Shown here: positions 34,506 through 42,838 of the stretch, piece after piece
Position numbering within the stretch: position 1 is the stretch's first letter
Layout of the letters: the number at the start of each line of letters is the position of its first letter
Origin: Acidobacteriota bacterium
GTDB taxonomy: Bacteria > Acidobacteriota > Terriglobia > Acidiferrales > UBA7541
Assembly (NCBI GenBank): GCA_013289695.1
Contig: JABCZK010000001.1
Location: 62,001 to 126,000, forward strand
Reading direction: 5' to 3'
Length of the DNA: 64,000 bases
Notes under the pieces: model-generated
Told to the model about the DNA's origin: nothing
Databases searched by the model: none
The model's input: only the letters and a program-made list of their open reading frames with translations
Program-made: the position numbers and the translations under genes

Positions 34506-35726
34506 TCAGTGGCGCAGCAGATCGCGAGCTATTACCAGGCGCTGCATTTCGCTGGTGCCTTCGTAGATTGTCAGGACGCGGGCGTCGCGATAGTAGCGCT
34601 CGACATCCGTTTCGCGCGAATAGCCGCTGCTGCCGTGGACTTGGACGGCCTTGTAGGCTACGCGGTTAGCCATTTCGCTTGCGTAGAGTTTGGCGCGAGA
34701 GGCGTGCGAGCCGCGCGGGCGGCTTGCGGTATCGCGGCCTTCGGCCCGGCTTGATTGTGTAGCGCCCACTTCCCTGCCTCGTGTCTCTTTGTCGCGCAAT
34801 TCTTTATCTCGTTGCCACGCTGCGAAGTGCGTTAGGGCGCGGGCGGCGGAGACTTCTGTTTCCATGTCGGCCAGCATCCATTGGATGGCTTGATATTCGG
34901 CGATCGGGTGGCCGAAGGTTTTTCTTTGCTTGGCGTAGCGCGTTGCGGCTTCTAGCGCCCCTTGGCCTACGCCCACGGATTGGGCTGCGATGCCGATGCG
35001 GCCGCCATCGAGCGATTCCAGAGCGATTCTTAGGCCTTGGCCCTCTTCGCCCAAGCGATTTTCGGCTGGGACGCTGCAATCTTGCAGCGAAATTTCCGCG
35101 GAGCGCGAAAGGCGCAGGCCCATTTTATCTTCGTAGCGGCTAATGCGGAAGCCAGGAAAATCGGGCTCGACCAAAAAGGCGGTGACGCCGCGGCTGCCTG
35201 CGGCGGGATTGGTTTTCGCGAAGACGATGTAGAGGCCGGAGACGCCGCCGTTGGTGACCCAGGCTTTCGTGCCGTTCAAGATGTAGTGTTCGCCATCGCG
35301 GACGGCGCGGGTTTGGACACCGGCGGCGTCGGAACCGGCTTGCGGTTCGGTGAGGCAGAAGGCGCCGAGAATTTCGCCACGGGCGAGGCGGGGGAGATAT
35401 TTTTTCTTTTGTTGATCGGTGCCGGATTTCCAGAGCGGGACGGCGACGACCGAATTCGTGACGCTTAGGGCTACGGCGGTGGAGGCGTCCACGCGGGCTA
35501 CCTCTTCCAGCATCAGAGCGTAGCTGACGGTGTCTGTGCCGGCGCCGCCCCATTCTTCGGGGACTAACATACCGCAGCAGCCTAGGTCGCCTAGTTTTTT
35601 GAGTTGGTCGGCGGGAAATTTTTCGGCGCGCTCGTATTCACGGAGGATCGGACGCATTTCCGTTTCCATGAATTGGCGGACGGTGTCGCGGATGAGAATT
35701 TGGTCGCTGCTGAGTGAAAAATCCAT
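34506..35726 (-). CDS. Acyl-CoA dehydrogenase with an internal Arg-rich insert
   Basis: A 406-residue FAD flavoenzyme of the short/medium-chain acyl-CoA dehydrogenase family, acting in fatty-acid or branched-chain amino-acid breakdown. FAD and substrate motifs: GAFCLTEPQAGSDAAG, KAWVTNGGVSGLYIVFAKT, RQKTFGHPIAEYQ-like TFGHPIAEYQAIQW, and QVHGSSGYSRETDVERYYRD; the catalytic Glu is in RVLTIYEGTSEMQRL. Between AHFAAW and AKLYASEMANRVAYK there is an extra approximately 28-residue segment (TRGREVGATQSSRAEGRDTA...) that normal members lack. I use ATG 35726 (MDFSLSSDQ). Confidence 0.92.
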   Translation of the reverse strand: MDFSLSSDQILIRDTVRQFMETEMRPILREYERAEKFPADQLKKLGDLGCCGMLVPEEWGGAGTDTVSYALMLEEVARVDASTAVALSVTNSVVAVPLWKSGTDQQKKKYLPRLARGEILGAFCLTEPQAGSDAAGVQTRAVRDGEHYILNGTKAWVTNGGVSGLYIVFAKTNPAAGSRGVTAFLVEPDFPGFRISRYEDKMGLRLSRSAEISLQDCSVPAENRLGEEGQGLRIALESLDGGRIGIAAQSVGVGQGALEAATRYAKQRKTFGHPIAEYQAIQWMLADMETEVSAARALTHFAAWQRDKELRDKETRGREVGATQSSRAEGRDTASRPRGSHASRAKLYASEMANRVAYKAVQVHGSSGYSRETDVERYYRDARVLTIYEGTSEMQRLVIARDLLRH

Positions 35727-35899
35727 CGAGAAGTGTACGAGCGATGCTAGCACACTGTGGAGGGCAAAGGCACCACTGATGAAGGTGGATAAACACTGAC
35801 ATACGCAGTGCTGAACGCGAGCGAAGTGAAAGGCGAAGAGAGATCCTTCGTCGCTTAGCTCCTCAGGATGAGCGGCGCGCGGATTTTCGAGGGCGCCAG
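35727..35899. repeat. Spacer with R10 and R2 fragments
   Basis: Contains accactgatgaaggtggata (R10-like, about 35771) and gagatccttcgtcgcttagc with ctcaggatga (R2-like, about 35841-35872). No gene is seen. Confidence 0.55.
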
Positions 35900-36322
35900 T
35901 TATTCGACGTCGTTTTTCTTTTGGAGTTCGGGGGGTTTTAGGCGCTCGCTTAGTTTTGATTTTTTGCCGGCTTTTACTTCGACCGTCTGGGTTTTTGTTA
36001 TCAGGCCTTTAGATTCGAAGACTACGGTGTAGTGGCCGGGCTTCAGGTCATCGAAGCTGTAGGCGCCGGTGCCGTCGGTGGAACCGTTAGTGGCTTCTTT
36101 GGTGCTGAGATTGGTCAGGGTGACTTGCGCGCCGGCTAGCGGAGCGCCTTGATGATCGGAGACGTTGCCGGAGATGGAGCCGGTGTCGGATTGGGCGTGC
36201 GCGCGTGCTGGCGGTGGGGCGGTTGCTTGCGCTGGTGCGGCTGGCGCGACAATTAAGAAAGAAATCGCGATGATGCAGGTTGCTATTGGCGTGAGACCGA
36301 GAAAGCGTTTATTGCGTGGCAT
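35900..36322 (-). CDS. Secreted carboxypeptidase-regulatory-like domain protein
   Basis: A 140-residue exported protein. A signal peptide (TPIATCIIAISFLIVAPAAP, AQA) is followed by a single beta-sandwich domain of the CarboxypepD_reg/Cna-B type: GSISGNVSDHQGAPLAGAQV, GAYSFDDLKPGHYTVVFESK, and a Lys-rich end (KAGKKSKLSERLKPPELQKK). Such domains serve as adhesive or structural modules; no catalytic residues exist. The ATG at 36322 follows GGGGGC. It is a solitary gene. Confidence 0.8.
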   Translation of the reverse strand: MPRNKRFLGLTPIATCIIAISFLIVAPAAPAQATAPPPARAHAQSDTGSISGNVSDHQGAPLAGAQVTLTNLSTKEATNGSTDGTGAYSFDDLKPGHYTVVFESKGLITKTQTVEVKAGKKSKLSERLKPPELQKKNDVE

Positions 36323-36559
36323 GGTGCCCCCTGAAAAATTAGGATGCTGCGGTGGAGTCGTCCGGGTTGCTTCGAAACTATTGAAATCCATCCATAAACA
36401 TCCATCCTCAATGGAAACTCAAGGCTTCAGGGGCTAAAGCCCCTTTCGTCCGCGTGACGTTACGGCGGGGCTGAAGCCCCGCCCTTCCGTCCAACCATTT
36501 TCCGCGTGGCTGAGGCCCAGCGCTTCCGTGCAGCAATGTGTCGGGTTGCTTCGAGACAT
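36323..36559. repeat. Spacer with R7 pair
   Basis: An R7 pair is at about 36424-36490 (caggggctaaagcccctttc and gcggggctgaagccccgccc). The rest is unannotated sequence between two minus-strand genes. Confidence 0.65.
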
Positions 36560-37348
36560 TTAGAGTTTCAGAAGCTCGCGCAGCCGTTTGGTTTGGGCGC
36601 GCGAGACGGGAATTTCGCTGGCGCGCTTGTCGTTCATTTTCAGCATGTAGCTGGACTTGAACCAGGGGACGACTTCCTTGATGTGATTGATGTTGACGAG
36701 GTAAGAGCGGTGCGCGCGCCAGAAGCGATCGGCGTCGAGAGAGGCAGAAAGCTCCTCGATAGTGCGGTAGTTGGAGACGCCTTCGAAATCGCGGGTGAAA
36801 ATTGTGATGGTGCCGTCCTGGATCGAGGAATAGATCATGTCGTCGGCGTCTACCAGGAACATACGTTCTTGGGCTTTTACCAGGAGCTTTACGGGTTGCG
36901 CGGATTTGGCGGACGCGGCGGAAGGCAGTGTGAGCTGGCCCATTAAGGTTTCGAGGCGTTCTACGGGCGAGGTGTGGGCGTCCACCATTTTCTTGGCGCG
37001 TTGCAGGGCTTTGGCGATGCGGGCTTTGTCGAACGGCTTGAGGACGTAATCTACCGCGTTCACGTCGAAAGCTTGAATGGCGTAGTTGTCGAAGGCGGTG
37101 GCGAAGACGATTTGCGGGACGCGGAGCTTGCGTTCGAGAAGCTTTTTGATTACGCCGAAACCGTCGAGGCCGGGCATCTGGACGTCCAGGAAGACCAGGT
37201 CGGGCTCGTGTTCTTTGATCAGGGTGACCGCTTCGAGGCCGTTCTTGCCCAGGGCTACTACGTTTACCTCTGGAAAGCCCTTCAGTAAGTAGAGGAGTTC
37301 GTCGCGGGCTGGGCGCTCGTCGTCGACGATGACTGTGTTTATGGGCAT
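36560..37348 (-). CDS. LytTR-family response regulator
   Basis: A 262-residue two-component regulator. The receiver domain (residues about 1-120) has the acidic pocket VIVDDERPARDELLYLL, the phospho-acceptor VFLDVQMPGLDGFGV, the Thr/Ser-region FATAFDNYAIQAF and the Lys-containing YVLKPFDKARI. The C-terminal LytTR DNA-binding domain (about 160-262) shows DDMIYSSIQDGTITIFTRDF, FWRAHRSYLVNINHIKEVVP and MNDKRASEIPVSR. No histidine kinase is adjacent, so it is an orphan here. LytTR proteins bind direct-repeat operators upstream of target genes; the targets are unknown. Confidence 0.93.
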   Translation of the reverse strand: MPINTVIVDDERPARDELLYLLKGFPEVNVVALGKNGLEAVTLIKEHEPDLVFLDVQMPGLDGFGVIKKLLERKLRVPQIVFATAFDNYAIQAFDVNAVDYVLKPFDKARIAKALQRAKKMVDAHTSPVERLETLMGQLTLPSAASAKSAQPVKLLVKAQERMFLVDADDMIYSSIQDGTITIFTRDFEGVSNYRTIEELSASLDADRFWRAHRSYLVNINHIKEVVPWFKSSYMLKMNDKRASEIPVSRAQTKRLRELLKL

Positions 37349-37587
37349 GGGGTTTGTTTGCCGGAAGCAGTATATGCAACGGGGATACGGGCGGCAAGAA
37401 ATCAGGCGAGGTGGCGCGGACGCTGAATCGAGTGTACCTCAGAGACGCAATGGGAGCAGAGAAAGACAGAAAATTTAACACAGAGAAGACGGAGGAAAAT
37501 CGGAGGGCCCAGAGACGGCAACGGCAAGCTCTTGCAGGCCGAAGCTGCGTTAGTATGTTTGTCGAGTTTGGAGTTACAGGAGCGATT
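37349..37587. repeat. Divergent spacer with R1 fragment
   Basis: An R1-like unit at about 37466-37520 (aaatttaacacagagaagac, gaggaaaatcggagg) is present. The gap lies between the divergent LytTR and NUDIX genes; no clear promoter was found. Confidence 0.5.
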
Positions 37588-38139
37588 GTGGCGAAGAAAA
37601 ATGCTACTGCGAAGGTGTTGAGCAGCGAGTTGGTTTTGCATACGCGGGTGTTTGATGTGCAGCGCGAGAAAGTGATCGAGCCGAGCGGGGTGGAGGCTAC
37701 GCGGGACATTATTGTGCATCCGGGATCAGTGGTGGTTCTGCCGGTATTGCCTGACGGAGGCATTGTGCTGATCCGGCAGTACCGGCACAGCGTGCGGCAG
37801 TATTTGTGGGAGTTGGTGGCGGGGCGCCGGGACGGGAATGAGAGTTTTGTGGCGGGGGCGCGACGGGAGCTGCGGGAAGAGACGGGATACACGGCGGGGA
37901 GGATGCAGCAGTTGCTTGACCTTTTTCCTAGTCCAGGGTTTTTGCGGGAAAACATGGTGATTTTCTTGGCTGCTGGATTGAAGAAAGGTGCGGCGAATCC
38001 GGAGCCGGACGAGAAGATCACACAGATGATTGTGACGTTGCGTGAAGCGGAGAAGTGGATACGGAGCGGGAAAATTCGCGATGGGAAGACGGTGGCGGGG
38101 ATTTTGTATTATGCGAAATATTTTGCGAAGAAGAAATGA
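37588..38139 (+). CDS. NUDIX hydrolase (ADP-ribose pyrophosphatase type)
   Basis: A 183-residue hydrolase that should cleave ADP-ribose or a similar nucleoside diphosphate-X. The Nudix box is visible as GRRDGNESFVAGARRELREE followed by TGY. VVLPVLPDGGIVLIRQYRHS and LWELVAGR upstream, and LLDLFPSPGFLRENMVIFLA downstream, match the NudF/ADPRase group. I place the start at GTG 37588, preceded at 5 bp by AGGAG; the track start at 37354 would translate repeat sequence. Confidence 0.9.
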   Translation: MAKKNATAKVLSSELVLHTRVFDVQREKVIEPSGVEATRDIIVHPGSVVVLPVLPDGGIVLIRQYRHSVRQYLWELVAGRRDGNESFVAGARRELREETGYTAGRMQQLLDLFPSPGFLRENMVIFLAAGLKKGAANPEPDEKITQMIVTLREAEKWIRSGKIRDGKTVAGILYYAKYFAKKK

Positions 38140-38463
38140 GTGGACTGTGGTGTGAATCAAACCAGGCAAGCCTCGCCTAGGTCGTTCTGTGGCTGGGCAC
38201 CGATCTTCGACGAAAGCGGCGGCAAGCCGCCGCACTCCAAAATGGGCTTGGCGGCGCTCGGTTGGAGACGACCGACAACGGCGCTCGGGCCGGCCGTGAG
38301 GAATGCCAATCGGGAGATTGGCGTTCGCGGGCGTGGGCTGTACTTCCGTTCAATGGGTGATTGAGCACCCCAGATTGGTTGTAAACCTTCAGTTCCCTTC
38401 CTTGCTGCTAGGCTGGGATTTCGGCGTTTATTGGTGCGGTATCGCGGCATAGGAGCATGGCTT
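38140..38463. repeat. Spacer with R3 unit and short hairpin
   Basis: An R3 unit lies at about 38160-38245 (aggcaagcctcgcctaggtc...cggcggcaagccgccgc). A ccaatcgggagattggcg hairpin is at about 38307. An AGGAG for the next gene lies at about 38451. No gene is seen. Confidence 0.7.
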
Positions 38464-39177
38464 ATGGCTGATTCGAAACTGTTGGGAAAACTTTACAAGA
38501 TATTGAGTTGGAGCAGTTTGGCGGCTTTGATTTTGACGGTTGTGCTGGTGTTGCACAAATCGCCGGCGCCGAATATTCCGTTTGATCCTGGTGCGGCGGC
38601 GCGCGCCGAGCAGAAGTTCGCGGCGGCGGATCAGGCTAAGGCTTCGGGGCAACCGGGGCAGGTGGCCTTGGACCGCAGCGAATTGAATTCGTATCTGGCG
38701 CAGAGTTTGCAGACGGAAGCCGCGGCTCCTGGTGGGACTTCGACCGGAGTTTCTGGCGGTGGTTCGGGCGCCGCGCCTGTTGTGCCGGCGGCGGATGGCG
38801 GCGGAAATGCGGCGAATGATCCTGGCGCGGCTTTGGCGGCTGGGGATCCGCAGTCGCTCGCGGATGTGCAGTCTTCGGTGAAGGATGTGAAGGTGGATAT
38901 GGTGGGCGATCTGGTGAAGGCATATGTGATTTTTGATTTTCATGGGAAGGATATTTCGTTGGAATTGGACGGGCATTTGAGCGCGGAGAACGGGATGCTG
39001 AAATTTGAGCCGGTGGGCGGGAAATTGGGGTCGTTGCCTCTGCCGCAGTCCACTTTGAATGCGGCGGTGGAGAAAATGATGGCTTCGCCGGAGAATCGGG
39101 ATAAGTTGCGTTTGCCGGTGGATATTAGCGATATCAAGATTGTGGATGGGCAGGCGGTGATTCAGTACAAGCAGTAA
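38464..39177 (+). CDS. Membrane-anchored hypothetical protein
   Basis: A 237-residue protein with one N-terminal transmembrane helix (WSSLAALILTVVLVLH), then an Ala/Gly/Pro-rich linker (about residues 75-115). The C-terminal domain is conserved-looking: VQSSVKDVKVDMVGDLVKAY, FDFHGKDISLELDGHLSAEN, and PLPQSTLNAAVEKMM. The VKAYVIFDFHGK stretch suggests a beta-rich lipid- or protein-binding domain facing the periplasm. I recognise no family. The ATG is supported by AGGAG 9 bp upstream. Confidence 0.7.
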   Translation: MADSKLLGKLYKILSWSSLAALILTVVLVLHKSPAPNIPFDPGAAARAEQKFAAADQAKASGQPGQVALDRSELNSYLAQSLQTEAAAPGGTSTGVSGGGSGAAPVVPAADGGGNAANDPGAALAAGDPQSLADVQSSVKDVKVDMVGDLVKAYVIFDFHGKDISLELDGHLSAENGMLKFEPVGGKLGSLPLPQSTLNAAVEKMMASPENRDKLRLPVDISDIKIVDGQAVIQYKQ

Positions 39178-39417
39178 TGAGTGGGTTAGGGAAAGTCAAA
39201 AGACTTAACACAGAGTGCAGTGGAACCGCGGAGGAAAATCTGAGACGGCAACGGCGTTTCACCGCACAGACGCTGCGTACGCAGAGAAAATCAAAGACGA
39301 GAGAGAGCCTTCGCTGCCTCTCAGGATGACGGCGCGCGCTTTGCAACTGTGACGCGATTTAAAACGCCAATCGGGAGATTGGCGTTCCCAAGGGGTGGCG
39401 CTCTCGGCCGACTGGCG
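39178..39417. repeat. Convergent spacer with R1, R2 and R8-type hairpin
   Basis: R1 is at about 39193 (gtcaaaagacttaacacag), R2 at about 39300-39330 (gagccttcgctgcctctcag) and ccaatcgggagattggcg at about 39368, an almost exact copy of the hairpin at about 38307. No gene is seen. Confidence 0.65.
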
Positions 39418-40335
39418 CTATAGATTTGTGCGATCGTGGATGGCGCGGGCTGTGGCTTGGGCTTGGACGGCTACTTGGGGTGACATGCCATTAGCGCCGC
39501 GGACGAACGCGTTTACGTAGGGTAAATCTTCTCGGCGGCCGGTGAGGAACAGAGCGCGCAGGGCTTCCCAAGCCATGCTTTCGTTGGGGGCTAGGGCCAG
39601 GATCGGTTGGCCGGCGGAGACCGTGGCGCCGTCTTTCACCAGCCAGTGATCTACCGTTCCGGGTACGTTCGCGCGAACCTCGTCGCTCTTGGCTGCAGCC
39701 TTTCCTGCTGCACCACTCTTCCCCGCTGCGTCAGCACTTCCTGTCAGTTCGATGTGAGCTACCAGCGTGCCGGGATTTACGATGTCTCCGGGCCTCAGGC
39801 GCGTTGCTAGCACGCCTGATTGCGGGGCGCTCATCACGTAGGGTTGGAGCATGGATACGATCTGGACGTGGCCGGAATCGTCTTGAAAGCGGACGAGCGA
39901 GAGCGCGGCGTTGCGTTGGACCATGGGGTTGGGATCGTTCAGCATCGGTAACAGGGCTTGGTGAAATTCCGGCGCGGTGTTGTCCTGGCCCATTACCCAG
40001 GCGTCGGTGACGCGGATTTCGTCGATCGGATCTTTCGAGAGTGCGACCATTTGCGGATACCACTTGCGTACGGAAGTGTCGCCGCGTTCGATGCGAGTTT
40101 CGAACTGCGAGAGGACGTGCTGGATTTCGCGCGGGTGGGAACGGTCGGCGAGAGCTTTCGCGATTTGCGCGTCGGTGATGGGGCGGCCGAACCAGGTGGC
40201 GTTCCAGAACAAGAACGGCATCACTACGAAGGAGAGCGTGAGGACTACGATGCCTAGCGCCCAGCGTCCACCGAACGATTTCGTCGGCTTGGCTGCGTCG
40301 TCCATGGGAGCGGAAGTTAGAGCAGATGAATTCAT
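39418..40335 (-). CDS. Membrane protein joining HEAT-like repeats to a barrel-sandwich domain
   Basis: A 305-residue protein. After a short leader there is one transmembrane helix (WALGIVVLTLSFVVMPFLFW). Residues about 55-165 look like HEAT/Armadillo helices (EIRVTDAWVMGQDNTAPEFH; LLPMLNDPNPMVQRNAALSL). Residues about 170-255 look like a lipoyl/HlyD-type barrel-sandwich hybrid (VRANVPGTVDHWLVKDGATV; SAGQPILALAP) without the modifiable EAMK lysine. It closes the bc-complex/ctaAB cluster, so a role in assembly or stability of respiratory complexes is likely, by context only. Confidence 0.7.
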   Translation of the reverse strand: MNSSALTSAPMDDAAKPTKSFGGRWALGIVVLTLSFVVMPFLFWNATWFGRPITDAQIAKALADRSHPREIQHVLSQFETRIERGDTSVRKWYPQMVALSKDPIDEIRVTDAWVMGQDNTAPEFHQALLPMLNDPNPMVQRNAALSLVRFQDDSGHVQIVSMLQPYVMSAPQSGVLATRLRPGDIVNPGTLVAHIELTGSADAAGKSGAAGKAAAKSDEVRANVPGTVDHWLVKDGATVSAGQPILALAPNESMAWEALRALFLTGRREDLPYVNAFVRGANGMSPQVAVQAQATARAIHDRTNL

Positions 40336-40372
40336 TTGTTGCTGTTGCGCGCGGGCCGAACAGAGGTGTAAA

Positions 40373-40804
40373 TCATTTTGTGGGCGGCTCGCCCGGGGTT
40401 GATGAAGGCGTGGCTGGCGCGGGTTTCGGCGTCGGCGCGGCTTGCGTTGCGGCTGGAGCGTTTACCGCGGCTGCAGGAGCTGCGGGAGGTTTTGGCGGTG
40501 CCGCAGTTGCAGCAGGAGTAGCGGCAGTTGCTGCAGGCTTCGCGGGCGGTGCTGCTGCTTTCGCTGGAACCGTTGTTGCGGGCGCGGGCTTCAGGAACGG
40601 AATCAGGCCGGCTTGCCAGAGCATGTGGGCGAACATAAGGCTGAAAATGCCGCCGATCATCAACGCGATTAGGAGCAGCATGATGCCGTCAATGCCGCTG
40701 GTTATCAGGCCGCTGGTGATGTCCCAGACGATTCCCCAAAGGCAGATCAGGATTGCCGCGCTACAGAGTGCACCGATTTCGATGCGGTGCGCTTTGGACG
40801 TCAT
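40373..40804 (-). CDS. Small two-helix membrane protein with Ala/Pro tail
   Basis: A 143-residue protein with two hydrophobic helices (GALCSAAILICLWGIVWDI and GIMLLLIALMIGGIFSLMFA), followed by about 60 residues of Ala/Pro/Lys low complexity (PAKAAAPPAKPAATAATPAA). I do not recognise a family; small subunits of cytochrome oxidases or bc complexes look similar. The ATG at 40804 has a perfect AGGAGG seven bases upstream, so the longer track start is rejected. It begins 30 bp after the ctaB stop. Confidence 0.75.
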   Translation of the reverse strand: MTSKAHRIEIGALCSAAILICLWGIVWDITSGLITSGIDGIMLLLIALMIGGIFSLMFAHMLWQAGLIPFLKPAPATTVPAKAAAPPAKPAATAATPAATAAPPKPPAAPAAAVNAPAATQAAPTPKPAPATPSSTPGEPPTK

Positions 40805-40833
40805 GACCACGCCTCCTGTTGTGGCCGCGGCGG

Positions 40834-41730
40834 TCATCGGGAGACTTTGTCCAGAATCATCCAGCCGAGGAGCAGCGGAATATGCGCGACGGTGGCGTGC
40901 ATCAGCCACTTCGCGCGAAGGTTGGTGCGCAGGCGACTCGCCCAGTAGGAGATCAGCAATAGCAGTAGTCCCAGGATGAGAGCGCCGTAGAAATAATTGA
41001 TGCCTGCCATGCCGAGGACGGCGGGCAGCAGACTCACCGGAATCAAGATCGCGGCGGTGGCGATGATCAAGCGGAAGGTGCGGTCGCCGGAGCGGTCAAC
41101 CACGGGGAGCATCAGGATGCCGGCGCGGCCGTAGTCTTCGCGGTACATCCAGGCGATGGCCATGAAGTGCGGGAACTGCCAGAAAAATAAAATCGCGAAG
41201 AGAATCCAGGCGCCGGCTGCTAGCGAGCCGCTGGCAGCGGCCCAGCCGATCAACGGCGGCAGCGCGCCAGGAATGGCGCCTACAGCGGTGGCGAGCGTGG
41301 TGCGCGTCTTCAGCGGAGTGTACGCGCCGAGATAGGAGACGCTGGTGGCGAGGGCTATAAATGCCGCAAGGCCGTTTACTGCGAGCGCGAGCCAGATGGT
41401 GCCGGCGATTATGGTGGCGACGCCAAAGAGCAGAGCTTCTTTTGGCTGCAAGATTCCCAAAGGCAGCGGGCGCGACGCGGTGCGTCGCATGACGCTGTCC
41501 ATGTGGCGTTCGACGTATTGATTGAGCGCGGCGGTGCCACCGGCTACCAGCAGGGTGCCGCAGAGGGTGTTCAACAGGCGCGCCCATTCCATGGGGCCGG
41601 TGCTGCCGAGGTAAAAGCCGGCGACGGTAGTGATGACGACGAGGAAGGTGACGTCCGGCTTAGTTAGGACGACGTAGGCCCAAGGCTTTTCGTACGCGGA
41701 GATAGCTTCGGCACGGCCGTTGCTGCTCAT
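40834..41730 (-). CDS. ctaB: Protohaem IX farnesyltransferase (haem O synthase)
   Basis: A 298-residue UbiA-family membrane enzyme that adds a farnesyl group to haem B to make haem O. The prenyl-diphosphate site is in LNQYVERHMDSVMRRTASRP, and the second Asp-rich loop in YREDYGRAGILMLP. AYTPLKTRTTLATAVGAIPG is also typical of the CtaB branch. About nine helices are visible. The ATG at 41730 (MSSNGRAE) is preferred; the longer track ORF runs into ctaA. It follows ctaA by about 50 bp. Confidence 0.95.
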   Translation of the reverse strand: MSSNGRAEAISAYEKPWAYVVLTKPDVTFLVVITTVAGFYLGSTGPMEWARLLNTLCGTLLVAGGTAALNQYVERHMDSVMRRTASRPLPLGILQPKEALLFGVATIIAGTIWLALAVNGLAAFIALATSVSYLGAYTPLKTRTTLATAVGAIPGALPPLIGWAAASGSLAAGAWILFAILFFWQFPHFMAIAWMYREDYGRAGILMLPVVDRSGDRTFRLIIATAAILIPVSLLPAVLGMAGINYFYGALILGLLLLLISYWASRLRTNLRAKWLMHATVAHIPLLLGWMILDKVSR

Positions 41731-41779
41731 GGCGTAATGTCCGTTGTTGGCGTGGCACCAATCGTGTTCATGTTGTTGC

Positions 41780-42724
41780 TCATGCGCGGGAGCCTTCAGT
41801 GTGCGAGCCCGCGACTTTGGTTGCGGCGGAGACTGTAGCATTTCCATGAATCGCGCGGAAGGCCGAAAGCGCCAGGACTACGCTGGCTGCCAGGGTGAGC
41901 GCGCCTACCAGGACGTGGGCTACCGTGAGGATCACGTACGTGGTGGTGGGTTGCTGGGCTTTAATTTCCTGCACTACTGCCCAGTATGCGGCGATTCCCA
42001 GCAGGAATTGCGTGCCGATGAAGGATGCCAAGAGGATGCCCCAGCGACGGAGGTGCGCGACAGTGCCGAAGCGGACGCGGACGGTGCGGCTGGTCCAAAT
42101 CGCCAGGAACAGCACGACGAATGCGCCGATGATGTGCGGGAGGATCTGGAATGCTCCGTGGCGGAAGCCTGCGCCTAGGATTAATTGCACGAAGATTGCG
42201 CCTGCAGTGATGGCTGAGAGCGTGCGGAGCGGTGGTGTGGCTGAGTCGTCGAGTTTGGAAGGGGCGCTGTTCCACCATCGGCTGGTGAAGAGGCTCAGGC
42301 TCACCACCGTGACGAAGAAAATTTGCGCGAGGATCGCGTGAATGGTCGCGGTGAGCGCTGGATTGTGGAAGAGGACGCGCATGCCGCCTAGAACCGCTTG
42401 GGCGATTACCAGAATTAGCGCGGTGAAGCCCAGATTGCGCAGGAAACGAGAACCGCTGCGGGCTAGCAGCATGGCTAGAACTAACGTGAGGATTGCAACG
42501 GTTCCGGCCATCAGGCGATGCGCGTATTCGTAGCGGATACCGCCTACTAGCGGCGGAATGATTTTTCCGTAGGCTAGAGGCCAATCGGGGACGGAGTCGG
42601 CTGCGTCGTTGCTGGTGACTAGGGCGCCGGCCATCAGGAGCAGGACCGTGCAGGCGGAGGTGGCGAAGGCGAAACGGTGGAGGCCTGGGGTGAGTTTCGA
42701 TTCGTTGTTCGCGGGTTCCGGCAT
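41780..42724 (-). CDS. ctaA: Haem A synthase (COX15/CtaA)
   Basis: A protein of about 314 residues with eight membrane helices that oxidises the haem O methyl to formyl, giving haem A for aa3-type oxidases. Haem-ligand histidines are visible in YEYAHRLMAGTVAILTL, FHNPALTATIHAILAQIFFV, RHGAFQILPHIIGAFVVLFL and ILTVAHVLVGALTL. The substrate-side motif DWPLAYGKIIPP is present. The ATG at 42724 or a GTG eight codons earlier could be the start. Pairing with ctaB implies a haem A oxidase elsewhere in the genome. Confidence 0.93.
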   Translation of the reverse strand: MPEPANNESKLTPGLHRFAFATSACTVLLLMAGALVTSNDAADSVPDWPLAYGKIIPPLVGGIRYEYAHRLMAGTVAILTLVLAMLLARSGSRFLRNLGFTALILVIAQAVLGGMRVLFHNPALTATIHAILAQIFFVTVVSLSLFTSRWWNSAPSKLDDSATPPLRTLSAITAGAIFVQLILGAGFRHGAFQILPHIIGAFVVLFLAIWTSRTVRVRFGTVAHLRRWGILLASFIGTQFLLGIAAYWAVVQEIKAQQPTTTYVILTVAHVLVGALTLAASVVLALSAFRAIHGNATVSAATKVAGSHTEGSRA

Positions 42725-42838
42725 TTTTTTAGAAAAGTACCCTAACACATTTGGAGCCGTAATTCATGTGGCGCGCGCCTCTGCAAATTGCGTCGGGGCG
42801 GGTCTCAGACCCGCCCCTACAGGCATTTGATGCCTCGA

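Noticed and set aside
36408-38021. 537-aa minus-strand ORF spanning LytTR and NUDIX genes
   Set aside because: It runs across two well-supported genes and repeats; composition is typical of antisense frames.
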